DNA of 53,794 nt from CAYVWB01 sp964455395 (GTDB lineage Bacteria; Desulfobacterota; Desulfovibrionia; Desulfovibrionales; Desulfovibrionaceae). The stretch is from positions 1-53,794 of the forward strand of contig CAYVWB010000024.1 of the NCBI GenBank assembly GCA_964455395.1. The letters run 5' to 3'. This document shows positions 42,873 to 52,015 of the stretch, piece by piece. Each line of letters opens with the position of its first letter. Within the stretch, counting starts at the first letter, position 1. The notes under the pieces are model-generated. The model ran no database searches. It had not been told where the DNA came from and saw nothing but the letters and a program-made list of their open reading frames with translations. The position numbers and the translations under genes were made by a program.

Positions 42873-44282
42873 ATGCCTCCCAAGCACGATCACACCGAGT
42901 TCCCCATCACCCTCGACCGGCTCTGTCCCGGCGTGTTCGTGCGGTTCGAAGAGGAAGACGCGGCCAAGGCGCCGGCCAAGGTGCGCGGGGGATTCAAGGT
43001 CGCCAACCAGTCCCAGATAGAAGCGTTGCGCCGCCTCGGCGTCACCACGGTGATCGCCGTGCTGGAGAAGAGCGACAGCTTCCCCCTGCCGGCGGACGAG
43101 GAGGCCTCGGCTCCGGAGAATCCCACCGACGACTCCCCGGAAGCAACTCCGCAAAGTCCCCCGGAGACGCCAGAGCCCGCCCCCGAACCCGCCATAACCA
43201 AGCCTCGCATGAAGACGCCCGTCTCCCGGGAATTGCTCGCGCTCAAGGAGGAGACCCTGGCGCGCAACCGGGAGCGTCGCGCGCGGTTCAAGCAGTGTGA
43301 ACAGGAATACGACGCCTCGGCGGCGCGGGTTGCGCAGATCATCCGCCGCGTCTCGGGGCGTTCGGAGGAAGCCGGCCGCGAAGCCGTGGCGTTGGTGAAG
43401 GGGCTGGCGGAGGTCTTCCAGGCAGGGCAGGATGTCTTGGTGAACCTCATCAACTCCAAACCCACGGAGGACTTGAAGCACTATCACGCGCTCAACGTCA
43501 CGGTGCTGGCCTTGATGGTGGGTCGCGGACTCAAGCTCTCCGGGGAGACCATGCGCGCACTGGGCATGGCCGCGCTCTTCCATGACGTGGGCAAGGGTCG
43601 TATGCCCGTCTCCCAGCTCACCGGGGGACAGATGGGCATGGGCCACGCAGTGGACAGGCACTACCAGCAACACCCCGTGGCCGGCGCGAAGATCGTCCAG
43701 GACGTGCCGCTCACGCCGCCGGCGGCTGTCGCCGCCATCCTCCAGCATCACGAAGCCATGGACGGCTCCGGCTTTCCCAAAGGCTTGAAGGGTTCCGCCA
43801 TCTCCCCGCTGGCGCGCATCATCCACATCTGCGACGCCTACGACAAACTCTGCAACGTGGGCCCCTCGGCGCCGTCTGGCGCGAGCGTCCTCATGGCGGC
43901 GCAGCTGGACTCCGAGCCCCTCACCCCCCACGAGGCCATGAAGCATCTCTACAACCGCATGAAGAGATCGCTGGATCCCCAGGCGCTGGAGGTCTTCATC
44001 CGCACCCTCGGCGTCTACCCGCCCGGCACGGTGGTGCAGCTCTCCAACGGCATGACGGGCATGGTGGTCAACGTGAGCCCGGACAGCGCCGCCCGACCCG
44101 GCGTCATGGTGCACCACAGCGAGATTCCCAAGAAAGAGGCGCTCATCATCGACCTGCGCGTGGAAACATCCATCCAGGTGGAAAAAACCCTGCGGGTGGA
44201 GCAGCTCTCCCGCGAGGTCTTTCGGTATCTGAGCCCCAGCAAACACGTGGGCTACTCGGCCGACGCCGCTTCAGCGGGGTGA
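42873..44282 (+). CDS. HD-GYP domain cyclic-di-GMP phosphodiesterase-like protein
   Basis: This 469-residue protein has an N-terminal DUF3391-like region (ITLDRLCPGVFVRFEEED, LRRLGVTTVIAVLEKSD), a Pro/Glu-rich linker, a helical stretch, and an HD-GYP domain from about residue 180. Catalytic motifs are HYHALNVTVLALMV, ALFHDVGKGRMP and HHEAMDGSGFP; the last is the GYP motif with Phe for Tyr. The C-terminus (PGTVVQLSNGMTGMVVNVSP) is the small barrel that often follows HD-GYP in deltaproteobacteria. It probably breaks down cyclic di-GMP. The frame is open upstream to 42765, but the ATG at 42873 gives the family N-terminus. A GT2 gene follows 4 nt after its stop. Confidence 0.89.
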   Translation: MPPKHDHTEFPITLDRLCPGVFVRFEEEDAAKAPAKVRGGFKVANQSQIEALRRLGVTTVIAVLEKSDSFPLPADEEASAPENPTDDSPEATPQSPPETPEPAPEPAITKPRMKTPVSRELLALKEETLARNRERRARFKQCEQEYDASAARVAQIIRRVSGRSEEAGREAVALVKGLAEVFQAGQDVLVNLINSKPTEDLKHYHALNVTVLALMVGRGLKLSGETMRALGMAALFHDVGKGRMPVSQLTGGQMGMGHAVDRHYQQHPVAGAKIVQDVPLTPPAAVAAILQHHEAMDGSGFPKGLKGSAISPLARIIHICDAYDKLCNVGPSAPSGASVLMAAQLDSEPLTPHEAMKHLYNRMKRSLDPQALEVFIRTLGVYPPGTVVQLSNGMTGMVVNVSPDSAARPGVMVHHSEIPKKEALIIDLRVETSIQVEKTLRVEQLSREVFRYLSPSKHVGYSADAASAG

Positions 44283-44286
44283 CGCC

Positions 44287-45246
44287 ATGACGGACGCCGC
44301 GCCGGCGGTCTCCATCCTCGTCGCCAATCACAACTACGGCGAGAAACTCCCGCGTTTCTTCGGGGATATCGCCCGCCAGACAACGCCCCTTCGCGAGCTG
44401 GAGCTGATCTTCGCGGACGACGCCAGCAGCGACGGCTCGGCCGAGCGCGCCGAAGCGTTGCTCCCTGCCCTGGGGCTGGCCCGTTGGCAGGTGGTGCGGC
44501 TGACGCGCCAAGGCCGGCCCGGCCCCGTGCGCAACGCCGCTGCGGTCCACGCCACGGGACGCGCCTTCCTCCCGCTGGATCCGGACGACCGTCTCTTGCC
44601 CGAGTTCATCAGGACGCTGCGCGATGGTCTGGACGCCGCCGAAGACGTCTCCGCCACCGAATCATGCGCGTCCGCCGATTCCGCCGCCGCCGGGTCCGCC
44701 GGGTCCGCCGGGTCCGCCGGGTCCGCCGCGGATATCGTCTACACCGACTATGTGGAGCTCGACGCGGCTACGGTCGGGCTCCGCGAAGACGTCGACCAGG
44801 CGGAACTCCTCGTGGAACGAGGCCGGGTGGTGCGGCTGCCCCCTTGCGAGCCGGATCTGCTGCGCACGCAGAACATCCCCCTGAGCGCGAGCCTGATGCG
44901 CCGTGCGTTGTGGGAACGCACCATGGGCTACCGCCGCGACACCGCCTACGAGGACTGGGACCTCTGGGTGCAGTGTGCGGCGCTCGGCGCGCGTTTCCGC
45001 CACGTGGCCCGCCCCCTCTACATCTACTGCATGCACGGGGGGAATTTCTCCCATGCGGCGCGGCTGGAGGACAACCCGGCCAAGGCCCGCATCGTGCTGG
45101 ACAATCCGGACTTCTTCCCCCTGCCGACGCGCACCTGGGCCAGAGCTGCGCTGCATGGCGCGCCGTGGGCGCTGGCTGCGCCCCGGGGACTCATCCCGCG
45201 CCCGCAGGACGTGGCCGCCCTGCGTCGCGCCGTCGTCACGGAATAG
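44287..45246 (+). CDS. Family 2 glycosyltransferase
   Basis: This 319-residue GT-A enzyme begins VSILVANHNYGEKLPRFFGD, followed by LIFADDASSDGSAE, PVRNAAAVHATGRAFLPLDP with the DxD-like motif DPDD, and YEDWDLWVQCAALGARFRHV near the acceptor site. It probably transfers a sugar from a nucleotide sugar to a lipid or polysaccharide. A low-complexity insert GSAGSAGSAGSA near residue 137 is encoded by a 9-bp tandem repeat. The ATG is 4 nt after the HD-GYP stop, implying coupled expression, which hints at cyclic-di-GMP-linked surface sugar synthesis (inference). Confidence 0.87.
   Translation: MTDAAPAVSILVANHNYGEKLPRFFGDIARQTTPLRELELIFADDASSDGSAERAEALLPALGLARWQVVRLTRQGRPGPVRNAAAVHATGRAFLPLDPDDRLLPEFIRTLRDGLDAAEDVSATESCASADSAAAGSAGSAGSAGSAADIVYTDYVELDAATVGLREDVDQAELLVERGRVVRLPPCEPDLLRTQNIPLSASLMRRALWERTMGYRRDTAYEDWDLWVQCAALGARFRHVARPLYIYCMHGGNFSHAARLEDNPAKARIVLDNPDFFPLPTRTWARAALHGAPWALAAPRGLIPRPQDVAALRRAVVTE
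44689..44724. repeat. Four 9-bp tandem repeats inside the GT2 gene
   Basis: gccgggtcc is repeated perfectly four times (44689, 44698, 44707, 44716), encoding Ala-Gly-Ser units in an exposed linker-like insert. The frame is preserved whatever the copy number. Confidence 0.92.
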
Positions 45247-45302
45247 CCGCCAAAGGCTCCACAGGTCTCGCAAACCCTCGCTGCACGGGGCGCCTGGAAT
45301 TA

Positions 45303-45332
45303 TGGACGAAGCCCCCACCCTGCCTGTAGAAT
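45303..45332 (+). promoter_or_regulatory. Candidate promoter directly before the adenylate cyclase start
   Basis: TGGACG (45303-45308) and TAGAAT (45327-45332) are 18 bp apart. The predicted transcription start, about 7 nt after the -10 box, coincides with the ATG at 45339, and there is no ribosome site before that ATG. The mRNA may thus be leaderless. Confidence 0.35.
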
Positions 45333-45338
45333 ACGCGC

Positions 45339-48300
45339 ATGCGCGCCCCCCCCGACGAAGCCCCCTGCGCCCTGCTGGTCCACGCCGTCCATGAGCTGCG
45401 GCGGCTCTCGCTGTTGCTTCCCGCACGGGGGGCGCCGGTGCCGCCAGCCGGGGCGGCCAGCGAATCCAACCCCTTGGAAGCGGCCCGCGCCGTGGCGGAC
45501 GCTGTTGCCGAGCACGCATCCGCAGTCCCCCAGGGAACGGAGGGCGTGTTGGCCGCCGGGGCCGTAGCCCACGCGATGGGGGCGTCCATGGCGCGGCAGG
45601 GCCCCGCCGTTCTGGAAACGGCTCAGGGACGCGCCGTGTTGCAGGCTCTGGCGGCGCTCGGTCCTGTCGGGGAGATCCAGGCCGTGCGGCTGCTGCGGCT
45701 GCTCCATGGGGACGCCGTGCGCGCCGCGACCATCCACCTCGAAGGCCATGCGCGTCTGGCCCTCGCCAACCGCCTCTTCCGCAACCCCCGAGACCAGGAC
45801 TTCACGCGCATCGGCTGGGCTTTCGAGACGGCGCGTCGGCTCATGGCGGAGGATCCCGAAGAAGTGCTGGTGTTTCTGGATGATCTGGAACGCCGGCGCG
45901 GGACCCTCGCCACACCCCTGCAGCGGGAGCTGCTGCGAGGCCGCTTCGGCGTGTGGGTGAAGGAGCTGTTGCGGCTCCCCCTGGACGAGGAACAGACGGT
46001 CTACATGGCGCGGGTGGTCGCCGTGCTGGCGGACGCCGGCTTGTTGCGCGTGCTGCTGAGGCGACTGGAGAAGGCTTCGGCTTCGGCTGCAGCCGCGATC
46101 CTGGAGGCGGTGGGGCGCGCCGGTCCCAAACGGGACCCGGAGTTCACCGCCACGGCGTCGCGCTACCTGGGGCACGACGCTCCACGGGTGCGGCAGGCCG
46201 CCTTGGACGCCTTGACCGCCATGAACGCGACAGTGGCCATGCCCATGGACCAGGAGAGCATGCGCGATTTCAGCGCGGCGCTCAGCCAGATGCACGGGGA
46301 ACGCTTCGCCGAAGCGCTCCGGGGACTCAAGGATGACGACAAGCGCGAAGCCCTGCTCTGGTTGACCTCCCTCGTCCACAGGCTGGACGGCGACTGGCTG
46401 GAGCAAGCCGCGGCCAAGACCATGAACCGCCGCGACGCCGCGCAGGACGACTCCATGGATATGGTCCGCCAGGCCTTTCGCGAATTCGTCGCCGGCCGGC
46501 CGCACTACCGGCCCAGGCCCGCCACCGAGGGCCGCCCCATGACCGTGGCCAGTGGGACAGGCGAAGCGCAAGACGGAGCGTGGCTGATCCCTTGGCAAGC
46601 CAAGGCCAACCCTCAGGGGGAGAAGTTCGCCTCGGGTCGCAAGGCCTCGGACATCCACGTGATCGGTCAGCTCCAGCCCGGCGCGCGCATCGCCGATGCG
46701 ACCTACCGCAACACAACCGCCAAGGGCGTCTCCCTGCAGCGAAGCCGCGTGGAGAAGTCGCGCTTCACCGGCTGCAGCTTCACGGAGGTGGACTTCACCC
46801 ACGCCCGCTTCGTCACCGTGCGCTTCACCGACTGCGTCTTCGATGGGTGCGTCTTCGAGGGCTGCGTGCTGGAAGGCGTCGCGTTTCACGACTGTCGCTT
46901 CCAGCGGTGCGCCTGGACGGAAGCCAAGGCCAAAAAGCTCCAGCTGGTGGGGTGCAGCCTGACGGATTGCGACCTCGGCGGCTTCATGGCGGAAGAGCTG
47001 GACGCCGTGACGAGCCGGCTGGAGGGCTGCTCCCTGGGAGCGGCGGCGTTCATCCGCTCACGAATGAATGGCGTGCTCTTCACGGAGTGTCGGTTTCAGG
47101 AGACATGCTTTCACGAGGTCCGCGCCCTCTGTTGCGAAGTGGTCGCCTGTTCCCTGCAGGACAACCGCTTCCACGGGGTGACTGGAGACTCGCCCCACTT
47201 TCTGGCCGAGGAACAGCGCGCACGGCGCAGCGCCCTCCGCAGGACCCTCGCCGACCTGGACCAGGGCCAGCCCGCGCCGGTGCTTGCCGGCAGAGAAGGT
47301 GCGGAGTTCATGGAGACGGTGCTGCTGCAGTGGCGTTTCGAGAAGGACGCCGCCCTCCGCCTGCAGGCCTTTCTCGCACAGGACGCCATGCGCAGGCTGT
47401 GGGCGGAGAGCATGTTCACGGAGACAGGCAAGGACTTCCTCGCCTTGGCGCCGGCTCTGGTGGAAGCGTCCGTGACGCCTGGCTCCACCCTGCCGCCGCT
47501 GCCGTGCCGCCTTGCCGGGTACACGCCGGATTGGCGCGTGGCAGAGCTCATGAAACGCTATGGCTTGGCGCCGCGATCCGAAAGCGACGGCGCCCGCCTG
47601 CTCACCCTGGAGGGGCTCTACACCATCGGCTCCATCGGGACCATCGCCCAGAGCAAGGATTCGGACGTGGACATGTGGCTGGTCTACGAACCGGGCCGGC
47701 TGAGTCCTCTGGAAGCGCGGGCCTTGCGCGCCAAGCTGGCGCACATCGAGCAATGGGCCATGAACGAACTCGGCGTGGAGGCGCACTTCTTCCTCATGGA
47801 CCGAGACGCCGTGCTCGCCAACAACTTCGGCTTCAGCGACGATGAAAGCTGCGGCTCCACCCAGGCCATCCTGCTGAAGGAGGAGTTCTACCGCACCGCC
47901 ACGCGGTTGGCCGGTCGACCCATGACGTGGTGGGCCACACCGCCACGGCTCTCCGCCAAGGCCTACGCCCGTCATCAGGAGGCGTTGCGCCGCGCCGTCG
48001 CCTTGCCGGGGGGCGCTTTTCTCGACTTGGGCCGCATGGAGTCCATCCCCCGCGGCGAGTTCTACGGCGCGGCGCTCTGGCAGATGGTCAAAGCGCTGAA
48101 GAGCCCCTTCAAGTCCGTGCTCAAGCTCGGTTTGCTGGAGAAGTACATGGCCGGGGATGCGGATCAGCTGCTCTTGTGCGAGCGCATCAAGGAGGCCCTC
48201 CTGCGCGGCGAGCGCGATCTCTGGGTGGTGGACGCCTACGCCGTGCTCTTCCGGGAAGTCTACGAGCATTTCGAGACCCGCGGCGACGACGACGCGCTCC

Positions 48301-49259
48301 AGTTGATGCGCATGGCCTTCCGCCGTAAGGCCGGCGCTGTCATGTCCGGGGAGCTCGTCACTCGGTCCCTGCGCGGCTACAGCTTTCTGGAGTACTTCTA
48401 CCCCGCCAGCGAAGCCGCCATCGCCCAGAGCCTGGAACCCCCCTCCGGCGAACGCGACGATGCGACAGTCAACCCGGAGAGCCTGGAAGCCGCCGTGATC
48501 GCGGGGAACCGCATCCTGAGCTTCCTGCGCAGCGCGTATGCGTCGGTCAAGGCGCGGTTGGAGCAGGCGCCGGCGACGGCGCGCGTTTCTCCGGAGGACA
48601 TGCTGAAGATGAGCCGCCGCATCATGGCGCGTCTGGCTCCCGCCGCCCACAAGGTCACGCCGCTGCCATTTCTCTCACTGCCGCGGGGGGCTTTCTTTCA
48701 GCTGGAGTTTTCCTGGCGCAGGCAGGCGCCGCAAGGTGGGGTGTGGGCCGTGCGCGGCGAGCTGGCGCGTCGGGAGGCCGGAGGCGGCGGCATGGAGGCG
48801 CTGCATTCGGCGGCGAGCGTGGAAGCACTGGCGGCGTGGCTGGTGGGCAACGGGTTGTGGTCTCCCAACGTGGCCATGCAAGCCACGACGCTGGAGCCCA
48901 ACGTGTCCCTGCCGGATATCCAGGATCTCCTCGCCGCCGTGCAGGCGCACTTTCCCGCGCCGCAGCTCTTCCATCCACCGGTCGGCGCCGTCTTGCGGCC
49001 GCAGCAAGTCACCCGGCTGCTGGCGATCGTGAACCTCAGCGTCTCCCGGGAGCTGAAGAAGCCCGCGCGTTTCGCCGTCATCTACGCGGACTCGTGGGGC
49101 CAGCTTTTCTGCAAGGCGAACATGGCGGCGCCGCCCACGTTGCTGGATGCGCCCCTGCCCATCCTGACGCGCGCCACAGGCGTCCCCATCAGCACCAAAG
49201 CGAAGTTGGCGTGCTTCCTCCCCAAGCGGGCGCAATGCCCCGTCATCCCTTTGCTCTGA
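45339..49259 (+). CDS. cyaA: Class I adenylate cyclase with repeat-rich N-terminal half
   Basis: This 1,306-residue protein should convert ATP to cyclic AMP. The C-terminal half matches the enterobacterial CyaA catalytic region: LYTIGSIGTIAQSKDSDVDM (about residues 761-780, with the nucleotidyltransferase GS...DxD), VEAHFFLMDRD, CGSTQAILLKEEFYRTATRL and YGAALWQMVKALKSPFKSVL. The first roughly 380 residues look like an alpha-helical HEAT-like region (LLRRLEKASASAAAAILEAV). Residues about 465-620 contain pentapeptide-like repeats rich in F and C (RFTGCSFTEVDFTHARF, CVFDGCVFEGCVLEGV). The E. coli C-terminal regulatory domain is not evident. The repeat regions may sense a partner or localise the enzyme. 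The gene stands alone between GT2 and a convergent operon. Confidence 0.9.
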   Translation: MRAPPDEAPCALLVHAVHELRRLSLLLPARGAPVPPAGAASESNPLEAARAVADAVAEHASAVPQGTEGVLAAGAVAHAMGASMARQGPAVLETAQGRAVLQALAALGPVGEIQAVRLLRLLHGDAVRAATIHLEGHARLALANRLFRNPRDQDFTRIGWAFETARRLMAEDPEEVLVFLDDLERRRGTLATPLQRELLRGRFGVWVKELLRLPLDEEQTVYMARVVAVLADAGLLRVLLRRLEKASASAAAAILEAVGRAGPKRDPEFTATASRYLGHDAPRVRQAALDALTAMNATVAMPMDQESMRDFSAALSQMHGERFAEALRGLKDDDKREALLWLTSLVHRLDGDWLEQAAAKTMNRRDAAQDDSMDMVRQAFREFVAGRPHYRPRPATEGRPMTVASGTGEAQDGAWLIPWQAKANPQGEKFASGRKASDIHVIGQLQPGARIADATYRNTTAKGVSLQRSRVEKSRFTGCSFTEVDFTHARFVTVRFTDCVFDGCVFEGCVLEGVAFHDCRFQRCAWTEAKAKKLQLVGCSLTDCDLGGFMAEELDAVTSRLEGCSLGAAAFIRSRMNGVLFTECRFQETCFHEVRALCCEVVACSLQDNRFHGVTGDSPHFLAEEQRARRSALRRTLADLDQGQPAPVLAGREGAEFMETVLLQWRFEKDAALRLQAFLAQDAMRRLWAESMFTETGKDFLALAPALVEASVTPGSTLPPLPCRLAGYTPDWRVAELMKRYGLAPRSESDGARLLTLEGLYTIGSIGTIAQSKDSDVDMWLVYEPGRLSPLEARALRAKLAHIEQWAMNELGVEAHFFLMDRDAVLANNFGFSDDESCGSTQAILLKEEFYRTATRLAGRPMTWWATPPRLSAKAYARHQEALRRAVALPGGAFLDLGRMESIPRGEFYGAALWQMVKALKSPFKSVLKLGLLEKYMAGDADQLLLCERIKEALLRGERDLWVVDAYAVLFREVYEHFETRGDDDALQLMRMAFRRKAGAVMSGELVTRSLRGYSFLEYFYPASEAAIAQSLEPPSGERDDATVNPESLEAAVIAGNRILSFLRSAYASVKARLEQAPATARVSPEDMLKMSRRIMARLAPAAHKVTPLPFLSLPRGAFFQLEFSWRRQAPQGGVWAVRGELARREAGGGGMEALHSAASVEALAAWLVGNGLWSPNVAMQATTLEPNVSLPDIQDLLAAVQAHFPAPQLFHPPVGAVLRPQQVTRLLAIVNLSVSRELKKPARFAVIYADSWGQLFCKANMAAPPTLLDAPLPILTRATGVPISTKAKLACFLPKRAQCPVIPLL

Positions 49260-49293
49260 GCCGTCGCAGCATGCACCTCCCGTCAACCGTATG

Positions 49294-50130
49294 CTAGCGC
49301 GTGGCGTAGCAGTACCTGCAGCCGAAGCGGCAGGAACCGTAGGATCCGATATCGCGGCTGGGCGCGCAACAGCAGTGAGGCCGCTGTCCTGTGTCGCGCC
49401 GGGGCGCAGGCGCGGAGCGGCCGGCGATCTCCGCCATCAGCGCCGCGTCCACGCACGGTCCGGCCGGGATGGCCGATTCGGCTCCGGCGAGGGAGTCGGG
49501 CAGGGCGCACCCCTGCAGCGTCATGCCCCGCGCAGCAGCCATGGCGGCCAGGTCCGACAGCAACGGCGTAGCCGCCGCGGCGATGGCTTCGCTTTCCAGC
49601 AGCACGCCTTCAGGCGCGCCTGCAGCGGTCGTGAGTCTCCGGCGCGCTTTGGCGTAGGGCTCCAGCACACTGGTGATGACCGTGTCCGTGGCGCCTTCCA
49701 GAGCTTGGGCGAGCTGTTCGAAGCGGCGTCGATGCGCGTCGGCGTCGAGGTCCCGGCTGAAGACGATGGGGTCGAATCGCCAGCGCACGCGGCGCGGACC
49801 CAGCCGGTCGGAAAGCTCTCGAAAAACCCGCACGGCGGCGCCCGGCGCAGGGCCGCGGACGTCCAGCGCGCGGCTGTAGCCGGTGATCGTCAGGAGAAAA
49901 TAGAACGCATGGCCCATGGCCGCCATTTCGTCGAGGTGGGGCAGGAGCGGCCTGGGGTAACGAGTCCAAAAGACGATCCCTTCGACCGCCTCGGGGGTGA
50001 GATCGATGCGGGAGCGTTGGCGAGCGTTGAACGGATTAACGACTTCCACGACGCCTGCGCGCAGTCGCTCCATGAGCCATTCGGCGTGGAAAGCGGGGAT
50101 GTCCGTGCGTCTGCTTGCGCTGATGAGCAT
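49294..50130 (-). CDS. DUF1848 family protein (predicted Fe-S protein, radical SAM-like)
   Basis: This 278-residue protein matches DUF1848: it begins MLISASRRTDIPAFHAEWLM, continues with GIVFWTRYPRPLLPHLDEM and FYFLLTITGYSRALD, and has RWRFDPIVFSRDLDAD in the middle. The C-terminus is Cys-rich, CCCAPSRDIGSYGSCRFGC then RYCYA, with enough Cys to bind an Fe-S cluster. The function of the family is unknown; it resembles a rearranged radical SAM fold. The start is 9 nt after the D,D-carboxypeptidase stop, so the two form an operon. Confidence 0.88.
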   Translation of the reverse strand: MLISASRRTDIPAFHAEWLMERLRAGVVEVVNPFNARQRSRIDLTPEAVEGIVFWTRYPRPLLPHLDEMAAMGHAFYFLLTITGYSRALDVRGPAPGAAVRVFRELSDRLGPRRVRWRFDPIVFSRDLDADAHRRRFEQLAQALEGATDTVITSVLEPYAKARRRLTTAAGAPEGVLLESEAIAAAATPLLSDLAAMAAARGMTLQGCALPDSLAGAESAIPAGPCVDAALMAEIAGRSAPAPRRDTGQRPHCCCAPSRDIGSYGSCRFGCRYCYATR

Positions 50131-50139
50131 GAAACGGCG

Positions 50140-51696
50140 CTAGGGGATGGCGCAAAGGCGGTTGGCCACGGCGTCCTGCAGGGCCTTGGCGTCACGGACC
50201 TTGCCGGCATGGTTGTTCACGAAGGTCACGAAGACGTAGCGCCGGCCGCGGCGGTCCTCGGCGTAGCCGGCGAGGGCGATGTTGTGGGTGACATAGCCCA
50301 CCTTGGCGCGGACCACACCTTCGGCCGGGCCGCCTTTCATGCGGGAACGCAACGACCCGTGGACACCCGCCACGGGGAGGGACGCGTAGAAGGCGCTGAA
50401 GTGGGGGCGTTGGCGCATGGCGGCCAAGAGCGCGCCCATGGCCCGGGGGGAGATGAGGTTCTTGCGGGAAAGGCCGGAGCCGTCCGCCATCTGCAGTTCG
50501 GGGGCGGACACGCCCAGGGAGGCGGCCCACGCCTCCACGGCTTTGACGCCGGCGGCCCAGTCGCCGCGGTTGCGCATCTGCGCGCCGATGGTCTTGAGCA
50601 GATGCTCGGCGTAGAGGTTGTGGCTTTCGCGGTTGGTATGGGCAGCAAGGTCGCGCAGCGGGGGAGAGACGTGCGTGGCGAGCACGACGCCCTCGGCTCC
50701 GGAAGCGCGCACGATGCGGTTGTCCCCCGCCACGGTGACGCCCGCATCCGCCAGGACATGACGCAGATTGTGGAGAAACCACAGCGCCGGCGTCTCCACG
50801 GAAACGGTGAAGCGCTGTGTCTTTCCGGCTTGCAGCCGGCCCGAGAGCTCCAGGACATTGACCCCACGACGCCGCAGAGCGGTGAAGGCCGCCCCTTCGC
50901 CGCCGGCGACGGCTTCGTTCTCCACACGCAGGAATCCGGGCGCGGGTCCCAGCATGACGCCCAGGGGCGCGCCGACGCGGTCCGCCGAGACGCGCACCTC
51001 CGCCACGTTTTCATGGAAGGCGAGGGCGGAAGTTTGTGCGGCGTACCAGTAGGACTCGTCGTCCCAGTTCCAGCCGTCGCCAAGGCCGGCGTCCCGGAAG
51101 AAGGAGACGTCGCCCAGAAGATCGCCGGCCACCCGGGTGACGCCCCGCGCCTGCAGCGCTTGCGCCCATTGCCTGAAAACGCCGAGGGGGTCGCGGCTCA
51201 AGGCGCCGCCCAATGAGGGATCGCCTGCGCCGCGCACGAGCAGATCCCCCCGCAACACCCCATCCACCACTTCGCCCCGCATGAAAAGCGGCGTGGTGTA
51301 GACGTACTCCGGGCCCAGCAGCTCGAAGGCCGCGGCGGTGGTCACCAGCTTGATGGCGGAGGCCGGGATGAAGAGTCGGCGCTCGTTGTGCGCCGCGAGA
51401 ACTGCGCCGTCGTCCAGGCGCTGGACGTAGAGACCCACGTGCGCGCGCGCCAAGGGACCACCGGGGCCTGCAGCTTTCGTCAACAGTGCGGCGATCTCCT
51501 CGGAAGCTGCACTGACGGCGGCGTCCGGCGCGGTGTCGGGCCGTTCGGAAGCCAGAGCCCATGGCGCCGGCATGAACGCGCCGACCGTCAGGCAGGCCGC
51601 CAGCCACAAGGCGGCGCACGCCAACAACGTGCGTGTCCGACGATGCGGAAACCGGTGACGGCGAGGCGTTCGGGGCCGGGATGAATCGTGGCGCAT
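50140..51696 (-). CDS. dacB: D-alanyl-D-alanine carboxypeptidase/endopeptidase, PBP4 (DacB) type
   Basis: This periplasmic serine peptidase trims peptidoglycan peptides. The 518-residue protein has an Arg-rich N-terminus and a signal segment (LLACAALWLAACLTVGAFM), then the catalytic motifs SAIK (Ser113, Lys116), SHN in NRESHNLYAEHLLKTIG and the KTG-type box as KVG in RAKVGYVTHNIALAGY. The large insert between the first and second motifs, as in PBP4/DacB (S13 family), is present. The ATG at 51696 has GGAG 8 nt upstream; an upstream ATG at 51744 has no site. It is followed by DUF1848 in the same operon. Confidence 0.92.
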   Translation of the reverse strand: MRHDSSRPRTPRRHRFPHRRTRTLLACAALWLAACLTVGAFMPAPWALASERPDTAPDAAVSAASEEIAALLTKAAGPGGPLARAHVGLYVQRLDDGAVLAAHNERRLFIPASAIKLVTTAAAFELLGPEYVYTTPLFMRGEVVDGVLRGDLLVRGAGDPSLGGALSRDPLGVFRQWAQALQARGVTRVAGDLLGDVSFFRDAGLGDGWNWDDESYWYAAQTSALAFHENVAEVRVSADRVGAPLGVMLGPAPGFLRVENEAVAGGEGAAFTALRRRGVNVLELSGRLQAGKTQRFTVSVETPALWFLHNLRHVLADAGVTVAGDNRIVRASGAEGVVLATHVSPPLRDLAAHTNRESHNLYAEHLLKTIGAQMRNRGDWAAGVKAVEAWAASLGVSAPELQMADGSGLSRKNLISPRAMGALLAAMRQRPHFSAFYASLPVAGVHGSLRSRMKGGPAEGVVRAKVGYVTHNIALAGYAEDRRGRRYVFVTFVNNHAGKVRDAKALQDAVANRLCAIP

Positions 51697-51865
51697 GGCG
51701 CGTTCTCCATGGAAAGCGGAAGGGGCGCAGAGCTGCGGAGGCAAGCAATACTCCGGGGGAAGTCGTGTATGTGTTGCTGGTCAACCGGTGGTATGGGCGC
51801 GGGGGTGATGCTTCGAAAAGCGGCTCCTCCCGGGTGTTCCAGAGAAAAGGCGCTTGCCTTATGCG

Positions 51866-51894
51866 ATGATATTCGCTAGAGATTATCTATACAA
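51866..51894 (-). promoter_or_regulatory. Candidate sigma-70 promoter of the dacB operon
   Basis: On the minus strand TTGTAT (51894-51889) and TATCAT (51871-51866) are 17 bp apart. The leader to the dacB ATG would be about 160 nt. The same patch on the plus strand contains TATACA without a good -35. Confidence 0.4.
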
Positions 51895-51971
51895 CGGACT
51901 CCCGCCGCCTGTCACCGCGCATGCGTCCCCCTTCCCTCAGGGCGTGTGGCGGTCGGCCCGAAGCCTCGCAA

Positions 51972-52015
51972 GCGTCACGCTGGCGTCATGCAGACGTCAC
52001 GCAGACGTCAAACAG
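51972..52015 (+). promoter_or_regulatory. Four tandem 11-bp direct repeats resembling a PhoB/OmpR-type operator
   Basis: The units gcgtcacgctg, gcgtcatgcag, acgtcacgcag and acgtcaaacag follow one another exactly, placing GTCA once per 11 bp, about one helical turn. PhoB and other OmpR-family regulators bind tandem 11-bp half-sites with a GTCA-like core (Pho box). AAATCT at 52025-52030, about 10 nt downstream, is where a -10 box would be expected for class II activation toward the gene at 52099. Confidence 0.5.
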
